64,000 nucleotides of DNA from Sporolactobacillus pectinivorans (GTDB taxonomy: Bacteria > Bacillota > Bacilli > Bacillales > Sporolactobacillaceae), in NCBI RefSeq assembly GCF_002802965.1, contig NZ_NXGA01000001.1, positions 598,744-662,743 of the forward strand, written 5' to 3'. Position numbers and translations under genes: made by a program. Shown one piece after another: positions 8,680 to 17,133 of the stretch (positions are counted from its first letter, which is position 1; each line of letters begins with the position of its first letter). Below the pieces are notes generated by a model that was not told where the DNA came from, ran no database searches, and saw nothing but the letters and a program-made list of their open reading frames with translations.

Positions 8680-9174
8680 CTATTTAATATTTAATGCTCT
8701 TTGCTCTTTCCTGAATAACTTAAAAAGCACAGGAGAGAAGAGGCCAAACATTAAGTTCCCTACAGCATGATAAGTGTCGAAAAACAGGCCGCTGAGGTAC
8801 ATACCTGCAACGATCCAGATATTGGGTGACATGATGAAATAAGAAAAAGCCATAATCAAGCCGAATAAATAACCGGAAACAGCTAACCAACCGACGTAAA
8901 TAAACTTATTTTTAGGGATAAAGCTGGAAATCAACCCAATTAATCCCCAGGCGGCCATTTGAAAGGGTGTCCAATAGCCAAGACCCAGAACCAAATCCGA
9001 TACGAGACCGACCATTAAGCCTTCAGCTAGCCCCATCTTCCAGCCAAAAAACCATCCAGTAAGAATAATAATGATGGTTGCCGGCTGGATATTTATGCCA
9101 TGAATGAGCAGCCGTCCGGCCACGGCGGCCGCAGTTAGCAGTGAGAGTACGGTCATTTTACGAATCCTTAGCAA
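8680..9174 (-). CDS. ECF transporter S component, probably for a cobalamin-type substrate
   Basis: Small integral membrane protein (164 aa, six predicted helices) with the sequence style of energy-coupling-factor S components (GWFFGWKMGLAEGLMVGLVSD; short basic C-terminus). It would bind the vitamin and work with the shared EcfAA'T module encoded elsewhere. It lies 29 bases downstream of the B12-dependent ribonucleotide reductase on the same strand and is probably cotranscribed. That makes a cobalamin or cobinamide substrate (CbrT-like) the best inference. Substrate is not provable from the sequence. Confidence 0.72.
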   Translation of the reverse strand: MLRIRKMTVLSLLTAAAVAGRLLIHGINIQPATIIIILTGWFFGWKMGLAEGLMVGLVSDLVLGLGYWTPFQMAAWGLIGLISSFIPKNKFIYVGWLAVSGYLFGLIMAFSYFIMSPNIWIVAGMYLSGLFFDTYHAVGNLMFGLFSPVLFKLFRKEQRALNIK

Positions 9175-9203
9175 TTTAACCCCTTCTTGTGCTTATAAGA
9201 TTT

Positions 9204-11435
9204 TTATCTAACGGGGCATGCACCGGATATGCAGTCTGTCTGGTCAACGATTTCCAGATCTTTTTGTTCATTCAGCTCTTGATTCATCGCTTGGTAAATG
9301 GCCTGAACACTGCCTTTAATTGCCGCTTTTATTTCGATATATTTTTCCCTGCTGATCGGTTCTTTGGGTGCCTGAACAAATCCGTGACCACTGTAAGGAA
9401 GAAGCGATGTTGATTTGCAGGAGTTCCGGTACTGGCGGAATAATCCGGCGATTTTCTTCTTCTCTTCCGGATGAAAAGTGACCGTGCAGCTGACTGAGTT
9501 ATCTGCCCAATAAGTCTGCAGGAAGGCCTGTGTCGCAAACTGTTCTTCAATCGATACGTCATTTGCCGACACGAAATTTTTCAATTCAGCGCCCTCGGCT
9601 TTAACAGGAAATTCGACAACCATTGTATTTTCTGAGTATGCATCTTTTTCGATATGATAACCCGCTTCTTTCATGGCAGGAATGAGCGGATCACTGTCTT
9701 GGAAGCGAATCCTCTGGATGATATATTTATCAAAACTGAAATGCATCCCTTCGGAGACGCCCGCAAGCTTGGACACCGTACCGGAAGGCTTGACCGTTGT
9801 GTGCTTGATGGATGTACGGCAGCCAAGATCTCTTGAATAATCCTGGTCTGCTTGAAGCACTGCTCCATAAAAAGAATTTACAACTTGAACGGCGTTATCA
9901 TTAAATGTTGCTGCTTTAAAGGTTTTTCCTGTCTCAGAATCATACTGATCATGAAAGCCGGTTACTAAGCGCTGTCCAAACCTTTTGAGTATCCAGTCCT
10001 GAATGCTGCTCATCGAAATACCGATGCGCCGGTTTTTATTAATAATATTTCTGGATATTTCCCAGTCGTAATTTGAAAAGGTCACGCGTTTGGCATATCG
10101 AGTGGCAAGGCTGAACACTTCATTCATGTCCCATTCCTGATCTTCGGCAACCAATGGGAAGACTTCAAATAGATTGCACGGCTCGCCGTTGCTAAGAGAA
10201 ATTTCTCCGCAAGGGTTTGTGCCCTCTGCCTCCCCGTCAATACCTTCCTGCCGGCCGTCGGCAAGTCGTCCATAGTTTCTGATTAAGTCCATGTTGACAA
10301 TGCCGGGCTCGCCGTTCTTAGCAATGGAATCCGCAATCGTTTCATATTCATCGAATTCAGGGCTGACAATGACGCTGTTGTTTGAAGCCCAGCGATGATC
10401 CATGAGCTTTTCTTTGTCTTGTTTCATTGTTACAAAACCATGATCGACCGGGCTCCCAAGCGCAATTTCGGCACTCCTGCGGACATTTCCAGCCACCACA
10501 TTTTTGCCGATCAAATTGCAAAGATCCGTGCAGTCAACGGAAGTCAGTTTTCGACCATAGGCCTCATTGAGGACGGTATTAATGGAATAGAGCATCTCAA
10601 TAAATGGGGTTGGGCCTGCAGCTACACCGCCAAAACCATGAATTCTTTGTCCTTTTTCACGGATTTTCGTTACATCAATGATGACCCGTTCGGCTTTTCC
10701 TGTTGTTTTTGAAAAGTGGGAGTCGATCAGAAGGGCATTGGATTCAACCCATCCTTCCCGAGTATCCTGGGTCTCAGCAAACAGGGCTGATTCTCCTTCA
10801 TGGGTACTGTACCACTCGTCAGCATCAACGGCACCCGCCTCAATTGCAGTACCATAATCCTTGTTTTTCTTACTGATCAGAACAACCAGTTCAATTTTCT
10901 GATCCACTTCAGGCATTTGGCTGATATTTTCTTCTACGACAGAAAAACCGACGCCTCCGCCCTTCATCAACTGATCGAACAGAAATGAGAAGGGCATGGA
11001 TACGGCAGGCTGGTCTTTTTTGAGATAGTCAGGAACGATATGACTGTTTCCATAGGCCTGTGGGCGAATGGAAATGAACCAGCAGTTGTTCAGCGCATCA
11101 CCGACTCTGTCCTGATAGTCCGTACCGGAGATCCACAGGTTGCGTCCGGAAGGCGTTGCGGCAAGACTGTAAATCAGTTTATAGAGTCGTTCCGCTTCAT
11201 GCTGAAGTTCGTGATAAATTTCTGCCGGGACGGCTCCTGCTTGGATTCTTGGATCGAGATTGATGTTTCCCTCAACAACACGTTTGACCGTTTCATCCCA
11301 ATTTTCCGATCTGTTTTTATCTTCAAGCCATCTGGCATAGGTCCTTTTATATGTAACCCACCCAAGCTCTCCCCAATGTGGTGTTACTTCGCTTTTGATT
11401 TTTTCAATGTAGGTATCTGACAGCTTAATTTGCAT
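9204..11435 (-). CDS. rtpR: Class II (adenosylcobalamin-dependent) ribonucleoside-triphosphate reductase
   Basis: Monomeric RTPR/NrdJ that makes deoxyribonucleotides with a B12-derived radical, independent of oxygen. Length 743 aa matches the Lactobacillus leichmannii enzyme (739). Seen: NNCWF with redox Cys118, the thiyl-radical Cys in GTNPCGEISL followed by the partner Cys in GEPCNLFE, KPSGTVSKLAGVSEG, and the C-terminal swinging dithiol DCISGACPVR. A GGGAGG ribosome binding site sits 8 bases before the ATG. The promoter upstream overlaps an NrdR-box-like palindrome. The next gene is an ECF S component, consistent with a need for cobalamin. Confidence 0.95.
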   Translation of the reverse strand: MQIKLSDTYIEKIKSEVTPHWGELGWVTYKRTYARWLEDKNRSENWDETVKRVVEGNINLDPRIQAGAVPAEIYHELQHEAERLYKLIYSLAATPSGRNLWISGTDYQDRVGDALNNCWFISIRPQAYGNSHIVPDYLKKDQPAVSMPFSFLFDQLMKGGGVGFSVVEENISQMPEVDQKIELVVLISKKNKDYGTAIEAGAVDADEWYSTHEGESALFAETQDTREGWVESNALLIDSHFSKTTGKAERVIIDVTKIREKGQRIHGFGGVAAGPTPFIEMLYSINTVLNEAYGRKLTSVDCTDLCNLIGKNVVAGNVRRSAEIALGSPVDHGFVTMKQDKEKLMDHRWASNNSVIVSPEFDEYETIADSIAKNGEPGIVNMDLIRNYGRLADGRQEGIDGEAEGTNPCGEISLSNGEPCNLFEVFPLVAEDQEWDMNEVFSLATRYAKRVTFSNYDWEISRNIINKNRRIGISMSSIQDWILKRFGQRLVTGFHDQYDSETGKTFKAATFNDNAVQVVNSFYGAVLQADQDYSRDLGCRTSIKHTTVKPSGTVSKLAGVSEGMHFSFDKYIIQRIRFQDSDPLIPAMKEAGYHIEKDAYSENTMVVEFPVKAEGAELKNFVSANDVSIEEQFATQAFLQTYWADNSVSCTVTFHPEEKKKIAGLFRQYRNSCKSTSLLPYSGHGFVQAPKEPISREKYIEIKAAIKGSVQAIYQAMNQELNEQKDLEIVDQTDCISGACPVR

Positions 11436-11466
11436 TTAATAATTCCTCCCATAAGTCACTTTTACA

Positions 11467-11495
11467 AGTATAACTATATATTGTGTATTTGTTAA
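11467..11495 (-). promoter_or_regulatory. rtpR promoter with embedded NrdR box
   Basis: On the minus strand: -35 TTAACA (11490-11495), 17-base spacer, -10 TATACT (11467-11472), about 30 bases before the rtpR start. The spacer is filled by a palindrome at 11471-11486 whose 13-base core CTATATATTGTGT matches the NrdR consensus ACACWATATATWGTGT at every position; only two flanking bases differ. NrdR represses ribonucleotide reductase genes from pairs of such boxes. A second, poor half-site may lie around 11500-11516. Confidence 0.8.
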
Positions 11496-11592
11496 TATTA
11501 TATATCCACATATAGAAAATAAGCAAAAATGTAATCCTTTTTAAATTAATATAATAGCGGGATCTATTGATGATCAAGATTATAAGGTGCGA

Positions 11593-11640
11593 GGCTACTT
11601 AAAGAGGTTTCATCCGATGCGCGCGGTATCGACCAGACGC
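11593..11640 (+). pseudogene. Relic of a yciI 3' end
   Basis: This stretch aligns base by base with the end of the yciI pseudogene (3234-3281). Both contain ATCCGATGCG followed by one changed base and GCGGTAT, and the frame still reads FHPMRAV against FYPMRAV. No other part of the gene is present. It looks like the tail of a second, deleted yciI copy. Confidence 0.5.
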
Positions 11641-11734
11641 TGCGGTTCAATCAATATAGAAACATCATAATGTTTTCATAAGAATTTTTCAAAGCAAAAT
11701 CAATTCTGGAAAGATGTATGATTAAAAAAACATG

Positions 11735-11740
11735 TATAAT
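11735..11740 (+). promoter_or_regulatory. -10 box of the EamA leader transcript
   Basis: A perfect TATAAT 38 bases before the leader-peptide ATG. No good -35 hexamer is found 16-18 bases upstream, so the promoter may be weak or activator-dependent. Confidence 0.5.
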
Positions 11741-11777
11741 ACAGGTATTAGACCGCAGCAGGATAGGGGTGAACAAA

Positions 11778-11834
11778 ATGTTGTTAGCTCCATTATTTGA
11801 AAATGATGTACCAGCGGCACTTCTCCGTCCTTAA
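11778..11834 (+). CDS. 18-residue leader peptide ahead of an EamA exporter
   Basis: ATG with a strong ribosome binding site (AGGATAGGGGTGA, 5 bases away) opens an 18-codon frame, MLLAPLFENDVPAALLRP, ending TAA. The peptide is too short to be an enzyme, and its coding sequence contributes two arms of a set of alternative hairpins that control the next gene's ribosome binding site. It is best read as a regulatory leader peptide on which ribosomes may stall, in the manner of erm and cat leaders. The inducing signal is unknown. Confidence 0.68.
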   Translation: MLLAPLFENDVPAALLRP

Positions 11835-11897
11835 TGGAGTAAAGTGACTGCTTCTCTCCGTTAGGGCATTTATTGACCTAATTTGTTATACGGAGGG
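11788..11897 (+). promoter_or_regulatory. ermC-like translational attenuator
   Basis: Four segments can pair in two exclusive ways. Segment 1 CTCCATTA (11788-11795, inside the leader ORF) pairs perfectly with segment 2 TAATGGAG (11832-11839). Segment 3 CTCCGTTAGG (11856-11865) pairs with CCTAA (11877-11881) plus CGGAG (11891-11895), hiding the Shine-Dalgarno of the exporter. Alternatively, segment 2 with flanks (11829-11839) pairs over 11 bases with segment 3 (11856-11866, two G-U pairs), leaving the Shine-Dalgarno free. A ribosome stalled over segment 1 would force the open form. No U-run follows, so the control would be on translation, not transcription. Confidence 0.62.
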
Positions 11898-11906
11898 TAC
11901 AAAAAA

Positions 11907-12776
11907 TTGAAAAACACTTGGTTGGGTTCCCTATATTTAGCTTTAGCCGCCAGTATTTGGGGTGGTATGTATGTAGTTGTTAAAGTTGTTGTCTCAGTGA
12001 TCCCGCCGATAGAACTTGTTTGGATGAGATATTGTGTTGCCTTTATTACACTTCTGGTCATTGGCGTAGTCACGCGGCAGTCATGGAGAATTCAAAAACG
12101 CGATCTTGTATTAGTGATACTCATTGGAATCATTGGAAACACGGTCTCAATCGTTACACAGGAATTTGGCACAATGTTTTCTTCGGCACAGATGGGGGCA
12201 ATCATTACATCTTCTACACCGGCGTTTATGGTTACTTTTGCCTGGTTGCTGCTTAAAGAACGGCTGAATGTGAAGAAAATAGTGTCGGTTTGTTTGGCTA
12301 CAATAGGCGTATTGCTTATTGTCGGAAACGGTCATATCAACGTGTCCGGTCAACTTGGCGGGATTTTCCTGCTGATTGCGGCTTTAACATGGGCGCTCAT
12401 GTCTGTTCTCATAAAACGTGTCCCGAAAAGTTATTCATCAATTGAGATCACAAACTATTCAATTCTCGTTGCTATTGTCGTACTCACACCTTTTGTTTTC
12501 AGCCAGTTGCATGAAATAAATATTTCTGAGTTCATTCATCCGACGATTTGGGGCGGCGTTTTATATTTGGGCATTGTTTCAACCGCCTGTGGCTTTTTAC
12601 TCTGGAATCGCGGATTACAGCTGTTGAACGCTTCAAGCGGCGGATTGTTTTTCTTTTTTCAGCCCTTAATGGGAACATTCCTTGGATGGCTCCTGCTGGG
12701 AGAAAATATAGGTGGAACATTTTGGATCGGGGCGCTCTTAGTTCTCGGCGGTGTTTTGCTAGTCATCAAGGAATAG
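11907..12776 (+). CDS. EamA/DMT-family transporter
   Basis: Ten-helix drug/metabolite transporter (289 aa) made of two EamA repeats: residues about 5-140 and 150-289. The first repeat begins LALAASIWGGMYVVVK and the second shows ALTWALMSVLIKRV; conserved ends of repeat two include GEN and LLVLGGVLLV. Such proteins export amino acids, nucleosides or drugs; the substrate is not readable here. I chose TTG at 11907 because CGGAGGG lies 9 bases upstream; an in-frame TTG at 11883 lies before that site. Expression is probably gated by the leader just upstream. Confidence 0.85.
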   Translation: MKNTWLGSLYLALAASIWGGMYVVVKVVVSVIPPIELVWMRYCVAFITLLVIGVVTRQSWRIQKRDLVLVILIGIIGNTVSIVTQEFGTMFSSAQMGAIITSSTPAFMVTFAWLLLKERLNVKKIVSVCLATIGVLLIVGNGHINVSGQLGGIFLLIAALTWALMSVLIKRVPKSYSSIEITNYSILVAIVVLTPFVFSQLHEINISEFIHPTIWGGVLYLGIVSTACGFLLWNRGLQLLNASSGGLFFFFQPLMGTFLGWLLLGENIGGTFWIGALLVLGGVLLVIKE

Positions 12777-12810
12777 AACTGAATCATCTAAAATTAATAA
12801 AGATTTTCAT

Positions 12811-12846
12811 AAAGCCTTTAAGCATTCATTTTAAAGGCTTTTTATT
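12811..12846 (+). terminator. Rho-independent terminator after the EamA gene
   Basis: Stem AAAGCCTTTA (12811-12820) with TTAAAGGCTTT, 10-base loop, followed by a T-rich tail. Confidence 0.85.
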
Positions 12847-12928
12847 TTGAGCCAGACATAAATGATTGTTTTCTTTATTTTTTATGGCATAATATAGATA
12901 ACTATCAATTGAGAGAGGCGACGCCTCA

Positions 12929-13312
12929 ATGTCTATTTCAACGAACAACAGTTTACTTAATCCTTTATTGAAGACGCAAAGTACGGCATCACCTGCCGCG
13001 AGCGTTCAGACCAATCAGTCCACGCAGCTTTCATCGGAATTTGCTGATTTGCTAGCGATGCTATTGATGAACAACTCAAGCTCGCAAATGTTTGACGGGT
13101 TATCTTCCGACGGCACTGACACTACGGATTCTTCTTTGGATGGGCTTAGTTCAAGTCCTCAGTCTTCTGCTGATAGTCTGTTGTGGAATTTATTATCCAC
13201 TTCTTTAGATCCGTCAGCGACACAGAATACTTCGGCAGCATCTGTAGCGCCCGCTTCCAGCCAAGTGGCTACGAATTCTGCCCAGCAAAGCGGTATCTAT
13301 TCAATTTTGTAA
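12929..13312 (+). CDS. Ser/Thr/Gln-rich small protein of unknown function
   Basis: 127 residues with GAGAGAGG 10 bases before the ATG. No signal peptide, no transmembrane helix and no recognised domain. Serine is extremely frequent. The one hydrophobic block, SSEFADLLAMLLMN near residues 39-55, is followed by SS/DG-rich low-complexity sequence. The N-terminal layout (short polar head, FADLLxxLL helix, Ser-rich tail) recalls the non-catalytic N-termini of some Bacillus lytic transglycosylases, so it could be a fragment or a secreted/adaptor protein. A strong terminator follows, which favours a real transcribed gene. Confidence 0.55.
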   Translation: MSISTNNSLLNPLLKTQSTASPAASVQTNQSTQLSSEFADLLAMLLMNNSSSQMFDGLSSDGTDTTDSSLDGLSSSPQSSADSLLWNLLSTSLDPSATQNTSAASVAPASSQVATNSAQQSGIYSIL

Positions 13313-13341
13313 TAGTGCGGATAATCCATGTTAAATGCGAG

Positions 13342-13378
13342 GGGTGTCAGTCGAAATTTATCGATTGGCACCCTTTTC
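13342..13378 (+). terminator. Rho-independent terminator
   Basis: Long stem GGGTGTCAGTCGA (13342-13354) against TCGATTGGCACCC (13361-13373) with a 6-base loop, then TTTT. It ends the Ser-rich protein gene. Confidence 0.82.
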
Positions 13379-13562
13379 ATTTAATAAAAATTTTTTAAAA
13401 GTAATGATCACTAACCGATCGGCAAAATTTTTGATTGGATTCAGTTACAGCCTCACCTTTCGCAGCCATCGGAAGACAGGTATAATGACAATAAAACCAC
13501 CTTGCGAATCAGCATTTTGTGCTGCTTGGGGAAAAGAGAAACCGGCAGGAGGAAAAGCAGTT

Positions 13563-14747
13563 ATGATTAATGAAGAATACAGGGACATGCTTGGGAAAAA
13601 GTCCGTCATCCGCCAGCTTTCCGAGTATGCTACGGAGAGGGCAAAAAAGATCGGTTGCGAAAATGTTTTTGATTACAGCCTTGGCAATCCATCGGTACCG
13701 GTACCGCAGGCTTTTTCGGATCATCTTGCTGAGCTTGCCGCAAGCCCGGACCCGGGTGCCGTCCATGGGTACAGCCCGAGTCTCGGCATTACCTCGGTCC
13801 GCGAGAAAATTGCCGCCTCGCTGAAAAGACGTTTTGGGATCGATTACGAAACAGAGGACATTTTTATGACATCGGGTGCGGCGGGAGCCATTGCGCATGC
13901 GCTACGGGCGGTGACCGTTCCGGGTGACGAGGTAATCACGTTTGCTCCCTATTTCCCGGAATACAATCCCTATGTTAATAAAACCGGTGCTGTTCTGAAA
14001 ATTGTTCCACCGGATACTGAGGGATTTCAAATTAATTTCGCTGAATTTGAAGAAATGTTTTCATCTAAAGTAATGGCTGTACTGATCAATACACCCAATA
14101 ACCCGACAGGCATTGCCTATTCTTCGGATACAATTAAAAAATTGGCTGGATTTCTGACGGAAAAGGAACGTGAATTCGGCCATGATATTTACCTGATTTC
14201 TGATGAACCTTACCGGGAGATCGTTTTTGAAAATGTGGATTCTCCTTATGTCGCCAAATACTATCACAATACAATAACCTGCTATTCTTTCAGCAAATCC
14301 CTGTCATTGCCTGGTGAGCGGATCGGCTATGTAGCAATTAACCCGGCATGCAAAGACGCCAAACTGATTGTTGAGATGTGCGGACAAATATCCAGAGGCA
14401 TCGGCCACAATTGTCCGCCGTCGATTATTCAGCTGGCTGTCGCGGAGGTCATCGATCTGACCGCGGATTTGTCTGTTTATGAAACAAATATGAATATCCT
14501 GTACAAGGAAATGACGCGACTTGGCTTCTCATGTGTTAAACCGGGCGGGACGTTTTACATGTTCCCCAAAGCATTGGAAGAGGATGCCGTCGCATTCTGT
14601 AACCGGGCATTGAAATATGACCTGATCCTTGTTCCGGCGGATAGTTTTGGCTGTCCCGGCTATTTTAGAATGGCCTACTGCATTCCGACGGAAAAAGTTA
14701 CACGGTCGCTCGATGCTTTCAGAAAGTTAGCGGGAGATTATTGCTGA
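13563..14747 (+). CDS. PLP-dependent class I/II aminotransferase
   Basis: Fold-type I aminotransferase (394 aa), probably acting on an amino acid such as aspartate, aromatic or branched-chain residues; exact substrate unclear. Seen: GNPSVPVP near the N-terminus, TSGAAGAI for cofactor phosphate binding, NTPNNPTG, the SDEPYREI Asp/Tyr pair, the Schiff-base lysine in SFSKSLSLPGERIGY, and a late Arg in FRMAYC. I chose the ATG after GGCAGGAGGA (7-base spacing). The frame stays open about 76 codons upstream, but that stretch carries the preceding terminator. Stands alone, 90 bases before the EAL-HDOD gene. Confidence 0.86.
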   Translation: MINEEYRDMLGKKSVIRQLSEYATERAKKIGCENVFDYSLGNPSVPVPQAFSDHLAELAASPDPGAVHGYSPSLGITSVREKIAASLKRRFGIDYETEDIFMTSGAAGAIAHALRAVTVPGDEVITFAPYFPEYNPYVNKTGAVLKIVPPDTEGFQINFAEFEEMFSSKVMAVLINTPNNPTGIAYSSDTIKKLAGFLTEKEREFGHDIYLISDEPYREIVFENVDSPYVAKYYHNTITCYSFSKSLSLPGERIGYVAINPACKDAKLIVEMCGQISRGIGHNCPPSIIQLAVAEVIDLTADLSVYETNMNILYKEMTRLGFSCVKPGGTFYMFPKALEEDAVAFCNRALKYDLILVPADSFGCPGYFRMAYCIPTEKVTRSLDAFRKLAGDYC

Positions 14748-14836
14748 GTTATTAAAAATTTGAAAGAAACGTCTGATACGCCGAAGATTAAAAGAAAGAA
14801 CAATTGCTGAAATTGGGGCCAGAAGGATGATCGGGC

Positions 14837-16066
14837 ATGGATGTTTATGTCGCACGCCAACCTGTTTTTGACAGGGAGTTAAAGCTCTACGGATACGAAT
14901 TATTATATCGGCAGAGCGGAAATAATTTTTTCGAGGGTGTGGACGACCGGACTGCTACTGCAACGGTACTGGCAAATTCAGTGCTTGTGGCTCATTTTAA
15001 TGAACTGATCGACAGTAAACGTGGATTTATTAATTTTCCTGAAGGATTTCTGACCGCCGGATTGCCACGCCTGCTTCCACGTCAAAAAATCGTAATCGAG
15101 ATTCTGGAGCGTGTTCAGGCCACAGATGCAGTTATCAAAGCCTGCAGGCAGCTGAAAAAAGATGGCTATATCATTGCCCTGGACGATTTCAACATGAATC
15201 GCGGCAGGCAGTATCGTGCACTGATTGACTTGGCAGATATCATTAAGATAGAATTTTCAAAAGTCAGGCTTCTTGATCAGTTAAAATTGATCCGCAGCCG
15301 TCAAGGAAAAACAGTCTTTCTGGCTGAAAAGGTTGAAACAGAAAAAGAATTTCAATTGGCACTGAAAATGGGCTATCAGCTTTTCCAGGGCTATTTTTTC
15401 AGCAAACCAGCCATGATCAACGCAAAAGATATCGGGACATTGGATATCAGCCTGATTCGCATTATTAAAGAACTTGATCGTGAAGAACCGGACATGCAAG
15501 GTATCGCCAGATTAATTGAAAAAGATTTGGGCCTGTCTTATAAAATTCTGAGACTGGCGAATACAGTGAACTTTGGCACCCAGTTTCCAGTTCGGTCGAT
15601 TCAGCAGGCGCTAGTCCGCGTTGGCACACAGCATTTGATCCAGTGGATGCATCTGTTCCTGCTGAACGGCGTGCGCACCGTTGAGAACAACGAATTGGTC
15701 AAGGCATCAATGATCCGCGGCAAGATGATGGCACTGCTCTGCGCGGAAATCGGCCGGGACGCGCAGGAATCGGATTATTTTATTGCAGGTATTTTTTCTT
15801 CAATCGATCGCATACTGAATGATTCAATGAACCATATTATTGACGGCCTGCCGCTTGACGATGAGGTTAAAAACGCTTTGCTTGGTTTCCCCAATGAGAT
15901 TCGCCGTGTCCTCGACTCTGTGCTTGCCTTTGAAGAAGCACGGTGGGAGGCACTCGCTGGATTTGTGGCTGAAAACAATATTCGGCCTCAAAAATACATG
16001 TCTTTGTATTTAAGGGCGCTTAGGTGGCACAAAACAATTCCGAAAGAGGCACATGCCGATTTGTGA
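14837..16066 (+). CDS. EAL-HDOD domain protein (YuxH-like)
   Basis: 409-residue cytoplasmic signalling protein: EAL-type domain (about 1-200) plus HDOD domain (about 205-390). The start VYVARQPVFDRELKLYGYEL is typical of YuxH/CdgJ-like proteins. The EAL signature is degenerate (EILERVQ instead of ExL with all metal ligands; LDDFN is kept), so c-di-GMP hydrolysis may be lost and binding or scaffolding retained. The HDOD part shows LSYKILRLANTVNFG and VRSIQQALVRVG. Ribosome binding site AGAAGGATGA precedes the ATG. Monocistronic. Confidence 0.85.
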   Translation: MDVYVARQPVFDRELKLYGYELLYRQSGNNFFEGVDDRTATATVLANSVLVAHFNELIDSKRGFINFPEGFLTAGLPRLLPRQKIVIEILERVQATDAVIKACRQLKKDGYIIALDDFNMNRGRQYRALIDLADIIKIEFSKVRLLDQLKLIRSRQGKTVFLAEKVETEKEFQLALKMGYQLFQGYFFSKPAMINAKDIGTLDISLIRIIKELDREEPDMQGIARLIEKDLGLSYKILRLANTVNFGTQFPVRSIQQALVRVGTQHLIQWMHLFLLNGVRTVENNELVKASMIRGKMMALLCAEIGRDAQESDYFIAGIFSSIDRILNDSMNHIIDGLPLDDEVKNALLGFPNEIRRVLDSVLAFEEARWEALAGFVAENNIRPQKYMSLYLRALRWHKTIPKEAHADL

Positions 16067-16205
16067 AATTTTTACAAAGGGTGTCTAAAAGCTCAAAAAA
16101 TCTGTGGATCACTCAAAAACTCTGAAATCTGCTATTATATAAATAAAATAAATGGTTTGGACAGATGATCGTCAGCAATCGTCCGGCGGATTGGAGGCCT
16201 GTTCT

Positions 16206-17018
16206 ATGAAAAAAATGATTGCAACAATTACCGTCCTGGTGCTCGTTCTCACAGCATGTGCAAATCAGCAGGATCAGTCCTACGGTAAATATATGAAACA
16301 GGGACAGCAGGCGATTAGCTCTGAGAATTATGCTGCAGCGGAAAAATATATTGATAAAGCCTTGAGCAGTAAAAAAGATGATCAAAAAGCAACAGTTCTG
16401 TTATCGCAGCTTTCTGAGATTAAAACGGTGACTCAGGGCCTGAAGAGCGGAGATTACGAAACGGCGATCAAAGCGGCCAATGCAATCCTTGTGAAAAAAG
16501 GGGGCTCAGGCGTGTTGATTATGAGGGCGAGAGAATTAAAAAATTTTGCTGAAACAGCCCGGCAAAAGCAATTAACTTCGGGGTCGGAGCAAAGCCAGTC
16601 ATCTGAATCGAGCAGCCAGCCTGCGCCGGATTCACAGGTAAGCAGCAACAATAATAGTTCATCGCCGGCAGACAGCAGCACTTCGAGCGGCTCAGATAGT
16701 GTTGCTTCCGGATCAAATGCCAGCAGTGGAAGTTCGTCACCACAGGCTTCGGGCAGCGGTACAGATGAACCGGCAGGACAGCATCAGGCTGAGGCAACTG
16801 TCGCTAAAGCGGCCGGTTATTCGCTGAGTCAAGTCTATGCCGACACTACAGATAATGGTGCCTATTATTCAATAGAGCTGCGCGAAAACCACTCGGGCGA
16901 TAGCGCCACGGATCCCAATACCGCTCCGTCAATCGGTTTTTTCCGTTATTACAAAAACACCGGCCGGATTACCCAGCTGGATATTATCAGCAACCAGTAC
17001 AAAGATGTTAAGAATTGA
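16206..17018 (+). CDS. Lipoprotein with TPR-like region and Ser-rich linker
   Basis: Predicted membrane-anchored lipoprotein (270 aa): signal peptide with lipobox LTAC (Cys18), then a helical TPR-like stretch (about 25-115; GKYMKQGQQAISSENYAAAE), a roughly 80-residue Ser/Gly/Asn-rich linker (about 120-200), and a compact C-terminal domain with YYSIELRENH and GFFRYYKNTGRITQLD. Its function is unknown; the C-terminal part resembles small surface domains (DUF4767-like). GATTGGAGG lies upstream of the chosen ATG; the frame extends earlier without a ribosome binding site. Followed by a terminator. Confidence 0.78.
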   Translation: MKKMIATITVLVLVLTACANQQDQSYGKYMKQGQQAISSENYAAAEKYIDKALSSKKDDQKATVLLSQLSEIKTVTQGLKSGDYETAIKAANAILVKKGGSGVLIMRARELKNFAETARQKQLTSGSEQSQSSESSSQPAPDSQVSSNNNSSSPADSSTSSGSDSVASGSNASSGSSSPQASGSGTDEPAGQHQAEATVAKAAGYSLSQVYADTTDNGAYYSIELRENHSGDSATDPNTAPSIGFFRYYKNTGRITQLDIISNQYKDVKN

Positions 17019-17048
17019 GATGCAGGGTATTTATTAATTGATAGCAAA

Positions 17049-17092
17049 TAAAAAACAACGCTCCTAATGACATTCCGGTGCGTTGTTTTTTA
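17049..17092 (+). terminator. Rho-independent terminator
   Basis: AAAAAACAACGC pairs with GCGTTGTTTTTT around an 18-base loop. It ends the lipoprotein gene, and in the other direction could serve the decayed epimerase. A second inverted repeat, TAATTAAGCT/AGCTTAATTA, follows at 17091-17140. Confidence 0.85.
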
Positions 17093-17133
17093 ATTAAGCT
17101 CTAGTGCTGTTCTTCAGCACCAGGTACCTCAGC

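Noticed and set aside
8860..9174. B12 riboswitch near the ECF S component
   Set aside because: Only 29 bases separate it from rtpR and no cobalamin-box sequence is seen; cotranscription with rtpR is simpler.
11500..11517. Second full NrdR box
   Set aside because: Expected spacing from the first box is roughly right, but the sequence matches the consensus too poorly to list.
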